From: Sphagnum compactum
Lineage: Eukaryota > Bryophyta > Sphagnopsida > Sphagnales
Direction of reading: 5' to 3'
Assembly: GCA_965153455.1 (NCBI GenBank)
Contig: OZ234494.1
Coordinates: forward strand, 10,540,001 to 10,604,000
Length of the DNA stretch: 64,000 nucleotides
A model generated the notes under the pieces. The model was given only the letters and a program-made list of their open reading frames with translations. It had not been told where the DNA came from and did no database searches. Positions 22,235-34,815 of this stretch are shown piece after piece. Every line of letters starts with the position of its first letter. Position 1 is the first letter of the stretch. Both the position numbers and the translations under genes were made by a program.

Positions 22235-24239
22235 TCAAATGATGTTGTTTCCACAATTTGGAGAAGTTTGGTGATTGTACTTGGTTTCTTTAAGGTTATG
22301 AGGTTTATTAACATTTGGGTGTGGTGGGTGGGACTTTGAGTTGCATTGGGCAAAGTTTGATATCAAATTGAGGTTCAACTCCCCCTTCAAAGCGTGTTTG
22401 TATTTAGTTTTTAGGTTTGAAGTTTTACAACAATGTAACATTCTTTCTTTGTTTTTCATTATTTTTCAACAAGGGAGCCACATTCTGCGCTGGTTTTTTT
22501 GGTGGGTGCCAAATAGACTTACTTAAAAAAAGTTATGGTTTCCTTTCTATTGGGATGTAGCCAAGTGAGGATTTTCTTGATTTACATATATAATCAAACA
22601 TGTAAAGGTAAATGAGTTGTTGGCTTAGTCATTAGTTGCAAAAAATTTGTGTAGGGTAAGGATTGAACATGAAGTTGTTCTAGGAATGAAGGCCCAACAT
22701 CGGGTGGAGCTGAGCACAAGACCCAAATTCCTAGAATAGCCCAACTCAATGTCCTTACTTAGCATGAAAATTTAATAGAATTTTAAACCGTCATGATTCA
22801 TTTGAGAACAAGAGGAGGCACCTTACACACAAGGTTTCCTATTGTTCCAAGAATGTTTCAACACTAGTTTATCCTATTTGTCTTGGAATGTATTTGGAGC
22901 TTCAAAATGGTAAGAGTAGGGTTTTTTTTTGAGTTTTGTGATGTTCATGGGTTGGTGATCCTTCACAAAAAGTCTTAGCCAAATTTGGTTACATGTTAGA
23001 GACAACATTAGAAAAAATTGAATTCCTATAATTAGTTAGAAACATGCAAAAACTTGTTATCTAAATATGGCAATTCAGCTATTTTTTCCTTTAAATATGG
23101 TGAATTTGTTGGATTGGCACTGCCATTTTCTTTTCATCAAGTGGTGACATTCACTCAAAACAAAATTGTTGGGGGAAAAACCTTAAATTTTAATCAATTG
23201 AAACAAATGAATAAATCTTTTATGTGCTTCTTAAGAAAAATTAGTGTTTTGTAAATAAAGTTTAGAAATGCAATGTCAAACCATGAGTTCCTCTACTTAT
23301 CATCACATTTTTTTAGCTTTACATCAAAGAACCATTCTCAAACAAACCATACTCCAATAAATATCCAAAATGGACCAAGAAAGAAGAGAAATGTAAATGC
23401 TTGAATTATTCATATTTGCTATTTATGTAATGTTTTGAGTTCAAAGCAAAACTGAATTTCTCTCAACAAAGTACATATATAGAAAAGCACTCTAGTAAAC
23501 ATCCATAAACAGACCAAGAAAGGAAGAGGAATACAAATGCTTGAATTGCTCAAACTTGCTACTTTAATTCTGAATGTTTTGAGTTCAAAACAAATCTTAA
23601 TTTATAATAAAGAAGTTATTGTGATTTTATTTTGGAGGAACTTTCTGCCTGAGGTACATCCTCTATCGGAGTATAAATTTTACTTCTAGTAAAACACCCT
23701 CCAAATTCTACCGTTTCTTTACATCACTTGCTAAGCACGACCAAAGATTTCTTTAGTGGATTTTGGAAGAACCCATCCCCAAGGTTTCCACAGTAGAAGG
23801 GTACATATCTTATGTTTTTAAGGAAGAAACATTTTGTTTTGAAATGTTCATCCATACAAAACACACATTTCTAGCAGTGCCTTCCATTGGGTAAGGCCCT
23901 GGTGCGCAAGCGGCAACCAAAATTGTGTCCCTCCTGGCCGCCACCTCAGGTGGTCCCTCTATTCAGGTTATGCCCTTTGCCCCTGGACCTTACCTTACAC
24001 TAATGTTGCCGCTCTGTTCTAAGCCTAGACTGCACTTCAACAGCACCTGCATCTTCTACCACATAAATGCTTATGCACCAATGTTGGTGAGTTCTCAAAG
24101 ATATATAACAGCAGTTCTCAAAACATCAAATAACTGGTCCTGATATAAGACCTTGAATCTCAAGGAGAATATCTGAGAATCAGTTTTGATATAACAAAAC
24201 AATTCTCCAAATAACTAAAAACCAGTTTGAATAACCTTC
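22235..24239. other. AT-rich spacer, no gene seen
   Basis: No coding region is recognised. AGAATTTTAAACCG followed by ATTCATTTGAG (about 22776-22812) resembles 516-546. Another part repeats itself locally: AACATCCATAA/AATATCCAAAA with AATGCTTGAATT near 23355-23405 and 23490-23545. The part near 24080-24239 merges into the dispersed repeat that follows. Confidence 0.5.
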
Positions 24240-24340
24240 TACAAAACTAAAACCAGAATCAAAGGTCCTTTGATGCTGGAAAGTTTCAAAAAACCAGAAC
24301 CAGAGGTTCAGCTTCTTTGAAGCTGAAACTTTAGGGTCCT
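24240..24340 (+). repeat. second copy of the 40-bp-unit dispersed repeat
   Basis: Units starting CCAGAATCAAAGG (24252) and CCAGAACCAGAGG (24294) carry TTTGA(T)GCTG(G)AAA, like those at 6757-6890. It lies just beyond the 3' end of the MATE gene. Confidence 0.55.
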
Positions 24341-24772
24341 GTTGGCTATTGCGCCTAACAATGGCTCTTCAAATAAGAAAGAACGTTTCATGCAGATCTT
24401 CACAATTCTGAGAGAAACTAATTAATCTTCTGAAGATCAAATACTACGAAGATACCTTCAACAGCCAATAGACTGTCTACAACACCAGGTTAGAAAGTAG
24501 CATTCTAGTAACAGGCTCCTGCAAAACTGGTTTGATAAATGAGTACCACATATAACGAGTGCAACATATAGGTTATGGTACACAAAAAATTGGTTACTGG
24601 ATCAAGAATGGTCCCTCACATGTGAATGGGCAAGGGAGTTGGTGATAAGTATACAAGGGTGTTGATCCTTGGGACCTGAGCAAGCACATTAAATGGTTAT
24701 GCAAAGTTTGCCAAGCCCTGGTATTCACCTCAACACCAAGTGTAATCTACTCTACACACCAGGAAAAAATCT

Positions 24773-27700
24773 TCACGCTGCAGGTTCATCGAATTCAGTG
24801 TTGTCTCTCAGAAATTCCCAAGGTCCCGCAGCAGTGCCAACCCTACATATTTTGCATAGAGCACATCAGTGAGCATTAAGAAGGTTGCTGTTCCTAAAAG
24901 CAATTTCTACTCAACAAGATCTGAAGGGCATAGCAATCAATCCTTCTACTCACAAAGTAACATCCAAAGAGATCCAGACAGGAAGCCTAGAAACTTGCAG
25001 AAAGATTAGCAAATTACCTCCAAATCCCGACTGTTAGGCGAAGGCTCATAAAGAGTGTTAGACCCACCCATACTGCCATTAGGCCCCATATGTGTGGAAA
25101 TATCAGCAAAAATGCAGCTGATGGTACAGAGAGAAGCATCTTCACAACAACCAACAAAATATACTGTCAGAATATATTTCTCAACTGCTCATCATCCTTC
25201 AGCACTCTCCTTTTTCCAAAAACTCGCTTACAGGGTACAAGAACTTTCTACCGTTAGTGTTTGATAGTTCTACTTCCCCTCTATGTGATGTCAAAGTCCT
25301 TTGATCCTCTCCACCAAGGACTTGACATCACACGCGGTCACAGAACTCCAATTTAAATAAGTCAGGATTTCAAGATCCTGAGAATTTTGGCCACTGTATT
25401 CAGATGTTTCTGTGGTCTACATAGACAGCCTTTTCTTGCATCTTTCACCTTTTCTGTAGTGACCTTCCATTGGGTTTTGACACTGAATTCCAGATACAAA
25501 TAAACTCTCCTGGTTTGTTTGACCTCTGAGATACTAGATTCAACCCAAATCAAATTCATGAAAAAATCCCACATGTCTGTAGACATTCTTTCACTCTCAT
25601 ATACTGGTCAGGAAGAAATGACAAGGTTACAGAAAAGTTCATGCTTACACACCATAGAATAAGCTGCATATGCAAAGTCTGAAGCTCCATAGTGAAGACC
25701 ATCGAAAACAAAGGCCAAAGAATTGATTGGTTGTGTAGCAGCCACAAACTGCAAGAAAGAATAAAAGTTAAAATGATCTTCAACCTTCAATGCAGCTGCA
25801 AAATAATATACATAAAGCACCTCAGCCAAAAAGTGAGCACAATACAACCTTAGTGAAAGACAAGTCAAACTCATGCACAATATAAAGGAGAACAAGGATG
25901 CAAGAATACAAGGAAAAGAAAAGACCAACAAGAACCCTCATCTGAATCAACAAGTTGCAAGAGTCTTGCAAGCAGCTTAGATGCCTAGTAAAACATATAT
26001 CCATTTCAACTTCCAAGCTGGCCTAGCATTAGCCAAATGCTAGGACTCCCACTGACTTTGTCAAGAGCTGATGAGTAGAGTGCACTGCAAATCATATCTA
26101 TAGGATTGCAGAGAAAACTTCAGAACAACACTTTTGAAGGTACAATGACAATAAGTGCAGTCATAACCTTATGAGAGTTGCTCAAAAAGTGTCAGACCTT
26201 CACATTCATCACAAATAGCATTGATGAGCTGCCATGACTACCCACAGACTTCATCAGCTCTGGACAGTGGGTGTAAATAAATATATCATAAATCTGCCAA
26301 ATTTTTTGGGTAAACCATTATACAAAATCTGGGTCTTGAATTTCTATTGCATTTCCAGAAGCAGCAGGGAGACCCAGTCATGATGGTGGGTAGCACTAAA
26401 GAGCGATAGTTAATAAAAAAAGACAATAGTGACAATCAAAATGCTTGTGCAGGGGACACCATTAGAACTCTGAATTGACATCTGAATATTCAGCACCACA
26501 CTGCCCATTTGAATGCTGAAAAGATTGCATAATGACATCAGAATATCAGGACAAAACTCAATCTGGAGAATGGATAGAGCAGGAGCAACAACATACTGGA
26601 ATGAGGTTTGACATGACAAGCAAAACGCCAGCATCTGCGCTAAACAATCTGGAGACAGCAGGCATTCCCAGCCCCAAGAGTAGAGCCATGAATATCCCAA
26701 ATAAGAGTCCAATCTGCACAACAAGATTCCAGGGTCCTTCAAAACAAGTTTGCATGATCTCATCCTACCCTAGTAACAAGAACTCTGATATGTAAATCAA
26801 GTGGGGTCCCTTCAAGTAACATCCAGAAAAGATGATAACCCACTGTATCAACAACACACATTGGAGAAGCACTGCATTACTTACAAGCAAAGAACGAGTG
26901 GAGTCTGAGAATGGATATGAATAAACTATAGCTGACTAGAATATGCATCAATGCAATTGCAGGGACAACTACATAAAAGTAGTTTGATTGTAACTGTTGG
27001 GTCAGTTCTGACCAAATCAAAATGAATATAATGACTAGCTGCCTGTACTCCTGCCTGACTTCATCACCCCCTAACAGTGGGGTGTAGGTATGTACATAGT
27101 AATCTGCTCAGAGCTAAGGACAAAAATAAAATAAAAATCTGTGTCATGAGTTTCTACTACATTCCAGATGTTATAAGAAGACTTAGATATGATGTCAGCT
27201 AGCACTGTCAATTACCAGAAGTACACATATGCAAGCAAGTATTGAAGACATCACCTGTAGGACCCGAAAAGATGCCTCCTTAACACGCTTGTATTGCTGT
27301 TTGGCAAAGGCACTAGCAATAATTGCCTGATTTTTTTGTCATAAGCAAAGGAATTAGAAAATGAATACTCTATGCCCCAAGTGATGCTCCATCAGCTTCA
27401 GTATCAGAGCATGCCTGTCTCTATTGATAAAAGACTCAATGCCATAGTCAAGACAAGTGAGGTGAGAAAATCATCATTTATGATTCCTTCAAATACCTAG
27501 TTGAGACATGGAAGGCACATGAATCAGAAGTACCACTGAAGCATAAGTGTTAAGTGCTCTGTTGCTATGCTGCCTGTGTCTGCTTACTAATCACAGCTAG
27601 TATGAAGGTAAATCTAATCCACAAAAAAATTGCAGGACATAAAGTTGTGCCAAACACACCTGCCCAGCAAGAGCCAGTGAATCTGAGAGTAGAGATGCTG

Positions 27701-30592
27701 CCAACCAAATTTGCATGCAAATCTGATGACCAGCCATGGAAATAGGCCCTTGTCTCGCTGCCATGGATGTTGCAAGTGTCATAACAAAGAGTACTGCAAT
27801 TGTTCTCCCCAGCAGGTACCCACCTTGACAATCAACCCCAAGAATTGAAAATGAATCAGACTTTTCAAAACTACTGACCTAAGAACAGACATGCTCACAA
27901 ATCTTGCCAGGGAAATTGTACTAAGACTCAGTGGATGATCTGGAGGTGTAGTCCATCCATAATCAAACACAAAAAACGCAGAAGCAAAAACCAAATAATG
28001 AACTCCAGTAGTTTGCCTGCAACCCTACTTACTCCATAGTGTTCCCCATGGTTAGTTCAACTTTCCAAGACAAATTCACTTGCATTCTAAGACCTACACA
28101 AAATTAAAGGTAGCATGTACTTACCAGATTTCAGAAAATGGTTAAACCGTAGATCACTGAAATGAGAAGGCAAAAGGGTGACCTTTTGACTTAATTTCCA
28201 AAGAAGCAAGCCCAGGATAATGTACCTGCCACTCCCCAAAAAAATCTGCATTAATGAACTGATTGACTCAATTACTGGAATCAACAGAGGGAATATGACA
28301 ACCATTGAACAAACAAAGGTTTATCACTTACTGTGCTAGAACAGTTGCAACTGCTGCCCCACTTACTCCAAACCTCAATGCAAACATGAGGATGGGGTCC
28401 AAAACAATGTTGACTAAATTTCCCCACACTGCAAGTGCAACAAAGAACAACAGTAAAGGTCAGTAACAGTGCCAGAAAACAAGTACGCAAGAACTGCCCA
28501 AGGCCACATCCCTCAAATTTTGGTCCCCTCACTTTGTTGTGGCAAAACTACCATACTTACAATTGGCATATAGTGGTGTTTTGGTGTCTTTGAACCCCCG
28601 AAACACACCCTGTATAGTGAGGGCGACCACCACAGCTGGAGCACCAATGGCACGCCATGCCAAATACTGAACAGCTGGCACGTGCATTGGTGATTTCTGC
28701 ATTTCCAACATAACTTCCACTAGGTCAACACAACCTCTTCGCCTGTGGTCTTCTCATCAACGTATATCTCTTCTACACCCTGTTTGCAAACCTTTAATGC
28801 TTCCAAGAAGGCAAATCCTTATGTTGACATGATAACATCAGCACATTGTGTTTGTCTGATTCCAGATGGATATCAGACCAGACTATTGCAAATGATCAGT
28901 GTAATCTACAAAGAAGCAAAAATCTAGTTACAATCTTCTTGTCTTTAGGGACTTACTGATCCTACACCCATGATGGTCAGAATAGGTCCTGCCAAAAATC
29001 CCAAGGCAAGCGCTTCCACCAACCCAAGTACAGATCCAAGGACCAATGCCGATGACACTGATGGGAGGAGAGGTTTCTCTGGACTTTTGCTTTGTAAGTT
29101 CGACCCTTCCTGTTCACCATTCCCTGAGAAATCCTGAAGACTGCAGCATTAGACTGGGAAATGCCCATGCACAATCTCTCAAATCTCACTAAGAACCCAG
29201 AAGACAGAGCATCTACATAAACATGCCCTCAGCAGCAATGGGGTCCCAAGAGGAAATCTATTTGCACAAGAGTGCAGCAGGTAATAGCTGGAGAACATTC
29301 CAACCTCAAGGTAGTTTACCTTCCATGAAAAGCAAAGTGGCAGAAGTTGGTGAGGTGGGCTCCAAAGGTACCTCAGTAACATCACTAGGTATTTCTTTAT
29401 CAGAGGCATCTTCTGCCACAAATGATGTTGTGACATTCAGGAGGGGCAGATTGAACATCTTGGAGACAAGGTTGAAAACAGAGATGGAGACACCCACTGC
29501 ACCTTGTTCCACTGGACCTGGAGGAGCAAAACACTTAAAAAAGATTGAGTGCCTTTTTGTAGACACAGAAAATAGAGCAGCACTTCACTCTCATCTCAAT
29601 AGAAGAAAGATTCAATACAACTCAATGATTGCATGTCCACACACCCTTGTAGGGGAGAGACAGAAAATGCAATGAGATATTTGACTTAACGCTTGATCGA
29701 CTAAAAATGCAGCTGAAGAATCAGACAAAAGTCAGATCACAGATCACACCAGAACTGTCTCAGATTTTCCAAGACGATGAGCATTACAAAAAGATGAGAA
29801 AACCAGGAATGCTCAAGGATCAGCAATTGCTCAATTAAAAGGCCTAAAGCACACTCCTCATGTGGCAGTGGGCATACTCTGCATGGCGCAAGCCCCTTAT
29901 GCAACTTAAACAGTGACCACTGGCACCCATAAACTGTTCAAATCTTCTCACTGGAATTGTTAGGTTAGACCATATGCATGACTCCCTGACTCTTGCCCTA
30001 CATTACAACTCTAGCATAAACCAGACACATTCTTCTTGCCTTCAGCAAACTTTGTGAGAGCATACCTATCTGCCCAATGAATGCAGTGTCCACCAATGAG
30101 GCAAGAGGATCAGCTGCTAATGCAACTATTGCTGGCAAGGCAATAACTGCAATCTCGCGACCAAGTTCATCTCCCATCAATGCAGAGCTGAGAAAGACAT
30201 CAGAAAATATTAAGAGGATGTAAACAAGACAGCCTAAACTCTCCTTTGACAATACCATACAGACTGAAAAACAAAATTCAATCATGAAAGAGCTATCACA
30301 GCCATACACACATACAGATTGCAAAAAAATGAAGTCATATAGAATAAGAGCAATCTCTCGGCAGTCTCCAAGAAGCCAAAGCACAAAGTTGAAAGAAATT
30401 GATCAAAGGTGAGAGTAAGCAAGACTCAATTCCCTCATCAATGCATCAGAAAACCTCCTTAGCCCAGGGAATTTACCTGAAATCCTCAAAGAAACCTCGT
30501 AGTGGATGTCCTTTCTTGGCGACAAGATATCTTTCATTTTCACTTGCAGATCTCAAGCTTAATCCCATGACTGTGGCGATCTTTGGATCCAT
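24773..30592 (-). CDS. MATE-family efflux transporter, DTX44-like
   Basis: Thirteen exons (30592-30477, 30187-30066, 29517-29320, 29123-28957, 28696-28561, 28428-28332, 28225-28125, 27823-27660, 27326-27255, 26713-26597, 25748-25649, 25117-25018, 24842-24773) join in phase to give 519 residues. MATE proteins are 12-helix antiporters that export organic compounds. Diagnostic stretches are ALPAIVALAADPLASLVDTA, VGVSISVFNLVSKMFNLPLL, TIQGVFRGFKDTKTPLYA, PISMAGHQICMQIWLA, INSLAFVFDGLHYGASDFA and IWGLMAVWVGLTLFMSLRL, closely following Arabidopsis DTX44, a probable plastid member. An acidic and Ser/Pro-rich insert (about residues 106-165) separates the early helices. Exon 11 uses the GTAAGC donor, which alone fits the phase of exon 12. 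An in-frame stop precedes the ATG, and no clear transit peptide is seen; an upstream exon (31197-31071) might supply one. The substrate is unknown. Confidence 0.93.
25284..25332. repeat. imperfect hairpin in MATE intron 11
   Basis: TGTGATGTCAAAGTCCTTTG (25284-25303) pairs with 25315-25332 (AAGGACTTGACATCACA) apart from one unpaired base. The loop is about 12 bases. It could be a short foldback remnant. Confidence 0.65.
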
Positions 30593-31400
30593 CAAGTCTT
30601 CCGTCGCGCCTCCGCCTCCGCCTCCGATAGTATTGTGAACGAATCTCTTACACCGTTAGCGAGAGTTTTCTGAATCGGATGACGTGATCTTTCTTCACAA
30701 AACTTCCAACGAACGCTATCTATCAAGTTTTCCCCGTTCCTAGTAAGAACAAGAACAAGATATCTAAATTATGCGCCCAACAACAACGCCTCTGAAATGC
30801 TTCAAGTAAATCTCTATGTACACGAGAGAATAATTTTGCCACAATTAATCTCTCCAGTCACTGATGTTCCCCCAAGAAATCTACTAGAATAGCCTGCAAA
30901 TTGGACCAAATCGAGCTAGTAACAGATGGAATGAAAGCTACTGAGCTTGGAAAAGCCAACAAGGCAATCGAAAACTGTTCCGAGCAAAAGAGGAAAGCTT
31001 AATGAAACCCTTGCGTAATCCACAAGACACAAAAGGGGGCAAAGAAACACACACAAACAAAAGAACTCACCTCCCGAGAGAGCGATGATGACTAGTAGAG
31101 ACACTCCACGAAGGCAAAGAACAGCAGCAGCAGGAGTGGTCGACGACGAGGAGCAGGAGCAAGAAGAAGAGGAGATGCTTATGAAGAAGACGTCCATTAT
31201 GGTAGCGCGCGCGAGGAGAAACAAAACAAAGCGAAGGCACAAACGCGCACAGGCGGCAACAACAAACAACAACGTCAACAACCAACGCAGGCAACAACGA
31301 GACACACACGAGCAGGGAGGTGGCAACCGAGGAAGGCAGGAAAGAAGAGAAAGGAAGTAGAGACTTTCTTTTCCCCTTTAATGTTCAATTTTTGGACGCG
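30593..31400 (-). promoter_or_regulatory. MATE 5' leader and promoter region
   Basis: This includes a GGC-type triplet run just upstream of the ATG (about 30609-30629) and a pyrimidine-rich leader on the minus strand. A possible upstream exon at 31197-31071 is listed separately. No TATA box is convincing. Confidence 0.4.
31071..31197 (-). other. possible upstream exon of the MATE gene or a uORF
   Basis: An ATG at 31197 opens 42 codons (MDVFFISISSSSCSCSSSS..., then a hydrophobic stretch GVSLLVIIALSG) that run to a textbook donor, GGGAG|GTGAGTT. The Ser-rich, hydrophobic composition would suit a transit or signal peptide. Joining it to exon 30592-30477 in frame would need an acceptor such as CGGAG|GC or GGAAG|AC just before the ATG, and these have no pyrimidine tract. 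With the better acceptor CGATTCAG|AA the frame ends at once in TAA. A leader exon with a short uORF is therefore the more likely reading. Confidence 0.35.
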
Positions 31401-31945
31401 ACTCTTGTATTTCTTTCCCGTTAATGTTCAATCTTTGGAAGCGCCTCTTGTATTTCTTTTCCCCTTCACCATCTTTGGTTGGCAGCCAGTTCCATCTTTC
31501 TGAAAGAAGAGATGGTTTAAAAAGCTTCAGTTGCCAAACCCCACCCCCCGTCCCCCCCCCAAAATCTGTCAATGAATTTTCCCCCCCCCCAATATCCATT
31601 TTCAAATTCTTATTTGTTTGAGAAGTGCAAGCCCAAGGTTATCAAGTAAATAAAAGGCTCTCCCCTTTTAGGCCTTTAGGATAGGGTAGGTGTTTTTTTT
31701 TTAAAGTGCAAAGCTGAAACAAAAGTATGAAAGATGACAATAATAATATCATACAAACAAATGTAATTTGATTATACGGAATTGTAATGCAATAATAGAA
31801 AAGAAAATCTGACGATGTGAAAGTCCGGGATTTGAATCTTGATACCAAGTTCAAAGTATACTTCTCAACCTATTGGGCCGCAGTTCCCATTTTCATGACG
31901 AGTGCCACAAGCTCATTCCCAAGTATTACATTCTATATAGTAAAG

Positions 31946-32010
31946 GACGTCGTGGTCGTGAAGCTTCGGGATGAAATGAAGCTTTCCATCCATCCATCCA
32001 TCATCCCCTG
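31946..32010 (+). repeat. fragment matching the LTR-like sequence at 36990-37075
   Basis: AGGACGTCGTGGTCGTGAAG, followed by CTTCGGGATGAAATGAAGC and CTTTCCATCCATCCATCCAT, is shared almost base for base with 36990-37075. There the middle section is duplicated. Confidence 0.8.
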
Positions 32011-32120
32011 AATACCCAATGGGTATCACAAAAAAATAGTAATAATTCTTTTTTAAAAATGAAAATTCATTGAGTTTTTACACTATGCAATGGCCTTGGG
32101 TCAAAGCGCTCTTGAAGTAA

Positions 32121-32185
32121 GAGGCCCTCGAGGGCCCATTATTTTGAGAACACCTCAGCTCTCAGGCGTTACCCTACATATAAAA
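32121..32185 (+). repeat. dispersed repeat, copy A
   Basis: GGCCC, TTATTTT, AGAA, a CTC/GG-rich middle and CCTACATATAAA occur in the same order as in 62261-62315. The same family lies inverted at 54145-54225. Confidence 0.45.
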
Positions 32186-33278
32186 GAGAGAGACAAAATA
32201 ATACTAATTGTTCAGTGGAACCGACAACCTACCTATGTTCATATAAAACAACATCCTCCGTATTATTATTTGACATGAGAATCAAGGGACAAGAAGAAGA
32301 GTTTTGTACATAGTTTTGAAACGGCTTTCATGTTTTCCATCACTCAATACAAAGCACGGCTTCTTCTTTAGGTATTATATTGAAAGGAGATTGATTCCTA
32401 ATAAGTACGCAACTAGGCTACCGTAACACCTTATCAAACCCCACTTGACAAGGCCCCCCCCGGCCAGATTTTATTTTATTTTCTAAATCTTTATGGGTGC
32501 GGACAGTTCCGTGAGTAAGTAAATTCTTCCTTTCTGAGCATGCAATGATTGGAGTTTTTTTTTTTTTTTGTGATGTCGCATTGGGTGGTGATCATTCCAC
32601 AAGAGATTTAGCATGACTTGAGGGTGATCCCATAAATGGAAGCTTTGGCTTTAATAGTGACGGACAAGTTTTGAGAAAACTGTCAAAAGAATAGAAAAAC
32701 TATATACCCTGGTGAAAATTCCTCTGTGATCGGATGCAACCTGATCCGCATCCAAGAACACTTCCTCTATAACTCCATCCATCCATCCAACCATTCATCC
32801 ATGCTTCTTCCATTATCTCTTTGAGATTATCACATCCAACATAGAGTGTTAAGATTTTTTTGAGATTTTTTTGTTCCCATCAAGTTCCTAATGCATTCCC
32901 CTAACATGTTCCCCAAGTTCCCAATGTGTTCACAACATGTTCCCAATAGCAACTCGCTTAATCCCATATCCTTTGCCCTAAATTCTACCCTCGTAAATCT
33001 ATAATATGTAGCCAGCCCAAACAAGAAGACTACAATATATCTTTTATTTTGGAAAAGGTCCGTAGTTTGATTGAATTTCACTGAGATGGACAAATCAAAG
33101 ATGCCCATCAACAAAGAAATAAAAACGACGTTTGGGGGGTCCCCACAACTAATCAATATGAGTCACATAGAAAGGTGAGGATGAATAGTATACATAGTCA
33201 AGATTACTTACTTATCTCTTTAGCTATTTATTTTAAACTATTGACATATATATTAATTATATAAATTCAACAAAACAC

Positions 33279-33305
33279 CTATATATATATATATATATAT
33301 ATATA
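33279..33305. repeat. TA dinucleotide microsatellite
   Basis: An uninterrupted run of about 13 TA units in AT-rich spacer. Confidence 0.95.
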
Positions 33306-33654
33306 AGTGCATGAATTTGACTCAAAAACTAGTTATCCATAAGGGGAGGGCTCTTTCATAATGGAGTTTACCTCATGTGAGATGAGTTTGACTCAGGTTG
33401 ATTTCACCGTCATCTAACTCACCATAAAATGACCATACAAATGCACATAACTCCGACAAGAAAATACCTCCTCTTGCCATAAAGGATTTTAGCAAATTTT
33501 TTTTTACTTATGTAATTTTTTAATTGGTTGAGATAATTTGAATCAACAATTGAGATCATCTACCATAGATGAGATTAAACGATGTGGAGATATGAACCTT
33601 TTAGTAGTGAAAAGTTTTTTAAAAAACATGTTAGGCTCATAAAATTCTCTTAGG

Positions 33655-34815
33655 TGCGATTCACACCTAGTGTTAAATCAATGTCAAGTTGGTGTTAAGA
33701 TTTATTGATTTTTAGGTGCATTCACATATAAAATGTTAGTTAACAATGTTGATGATGTGGCATCCTATGTGGCAAGTGGTGTTAGTTTGGAGCTAACATT
33801 GATGATAAGGCACCATTCAGACTTAGTGTTAACAAAAATTGTTACAAACCCCTTAACAATAATATAGCTATTAGTCAGTTTTTTATAAAAAATTCAATGC
33901 TAGTAATCATTTTTTTAATAGGGCCAAGAAAATAGGACCGTTCAAACAAGAAGCAATGGTACATGACACCCCTTCTTTTGATACCTTTTTTTTTTGACCA
34001 TTCACACCAAAATGACAAAAACTTAAAAAGTTGCCATCGTCTTGTTCTTTTGACAAAGTCCCATCACCATTTCGCCATCTCTCATTTTTTCCCTTTTTTT
34101 ACTTTTGCTTTTGAAATTGCTCTCTTCACTTCTTTGTTGTGCACCTCACCTTTTCAACCTCTTGTGTTGTTTCAAGAAGTTGTTGTGTGTTTCATCTCTT
34201 CAAGCTCCTAACATTGTTAGTTCTTGTTGTGCGCGTCATCTCTTTGAGTTCATATGTTGTTTCAAGTTGTTGGTTGTCAATGTAGTCGCCTCATTTCTTC
34301 GAGCTCATGAAGTTGTTGGTTGTTGTTGTGCGTCTCTTGGAGTTTTTCCTAAAGTTGTCGATTGTAGTTATGCACCTCATCTTTTTATCTTTACCTTTAG
34401 GTATTTTTGTTTCTATTTTGAAGGAATTGCATTTTTTTTTGAACACTATGTATAGGGGAAGGAAGGCTAGGGGAGAAATATTTTATGTGGGTGAAAAATT
34501 GGGAAGGAGGTGGGATCTACCCCCCCCCCCCCCCCCTCTCCTCTTGGACCTTGTGTTTGCTAACATTGAGTTATGGCCTCTCTTTTGTGAAGGTTACTTA
34601 ACATTGCAAAAAAAAATTAAAATTTAGGTTTCAACCTAGATTTAATGTTAATTAACATCAAAGTCACATATGTTTCCACATAGGTACCATGTCACTACCA
34701 TGTCACCACCAATGCTAACTAACATTGCATTTGTGAATGCACCAAAATTCTAAAATTCTTAACATTGACTTACCATCGAATTACCATCATCTGAACGGTG
34801 TTTAACTAACATTCA
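33655..34815. mobile_element. non-autonomous element with long, diverged terminal inverted repeats
   Basis: Left arm about 33655-33830 and right arm about 34630-34815, in opposite orientation. GGTGCATTCACA at 33715-33726 is matched by its exact reverse complement at 34732-34743. AATGTTAGTTA and a TG/GT-rich block follow at the same distance in both arms. The interior is T-rich and has no transposase; a run of 17 C sits at 34520-34536. The arm length suits a Mutator-like or foldback element, but the exact ends and target duplication could not be fixed. Confidence 0.62.

Larger units (their letters stand above)
31401..33654. other. spacer with transposon fragments, no gene seen
   Basis: Holds C-rich runs (about 31541-31590), an LTR-like fragment (31946-32010), a dispersed repeat (32121-32185), CATC-type repeats near 32771-32800, and a TA run at 33279-33305. 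No coding region is recognised. Confidence 0.5.

Noticed and set aside
23880-23990. Possible tRNA-like or SINE sequence (CCTGGTGCGCAAGCGGC)
   Set aside because: The box A resemblance is partial and no GGTTCRANTCC box B or cloverleaf follows at the right distance.
31085-31360. Plus-strand frame opposite the MATE leader
   Set aside because: Repetitive Glu, Arg and Asn residues with no homology I recognise; the minus strand offers the better gene model.
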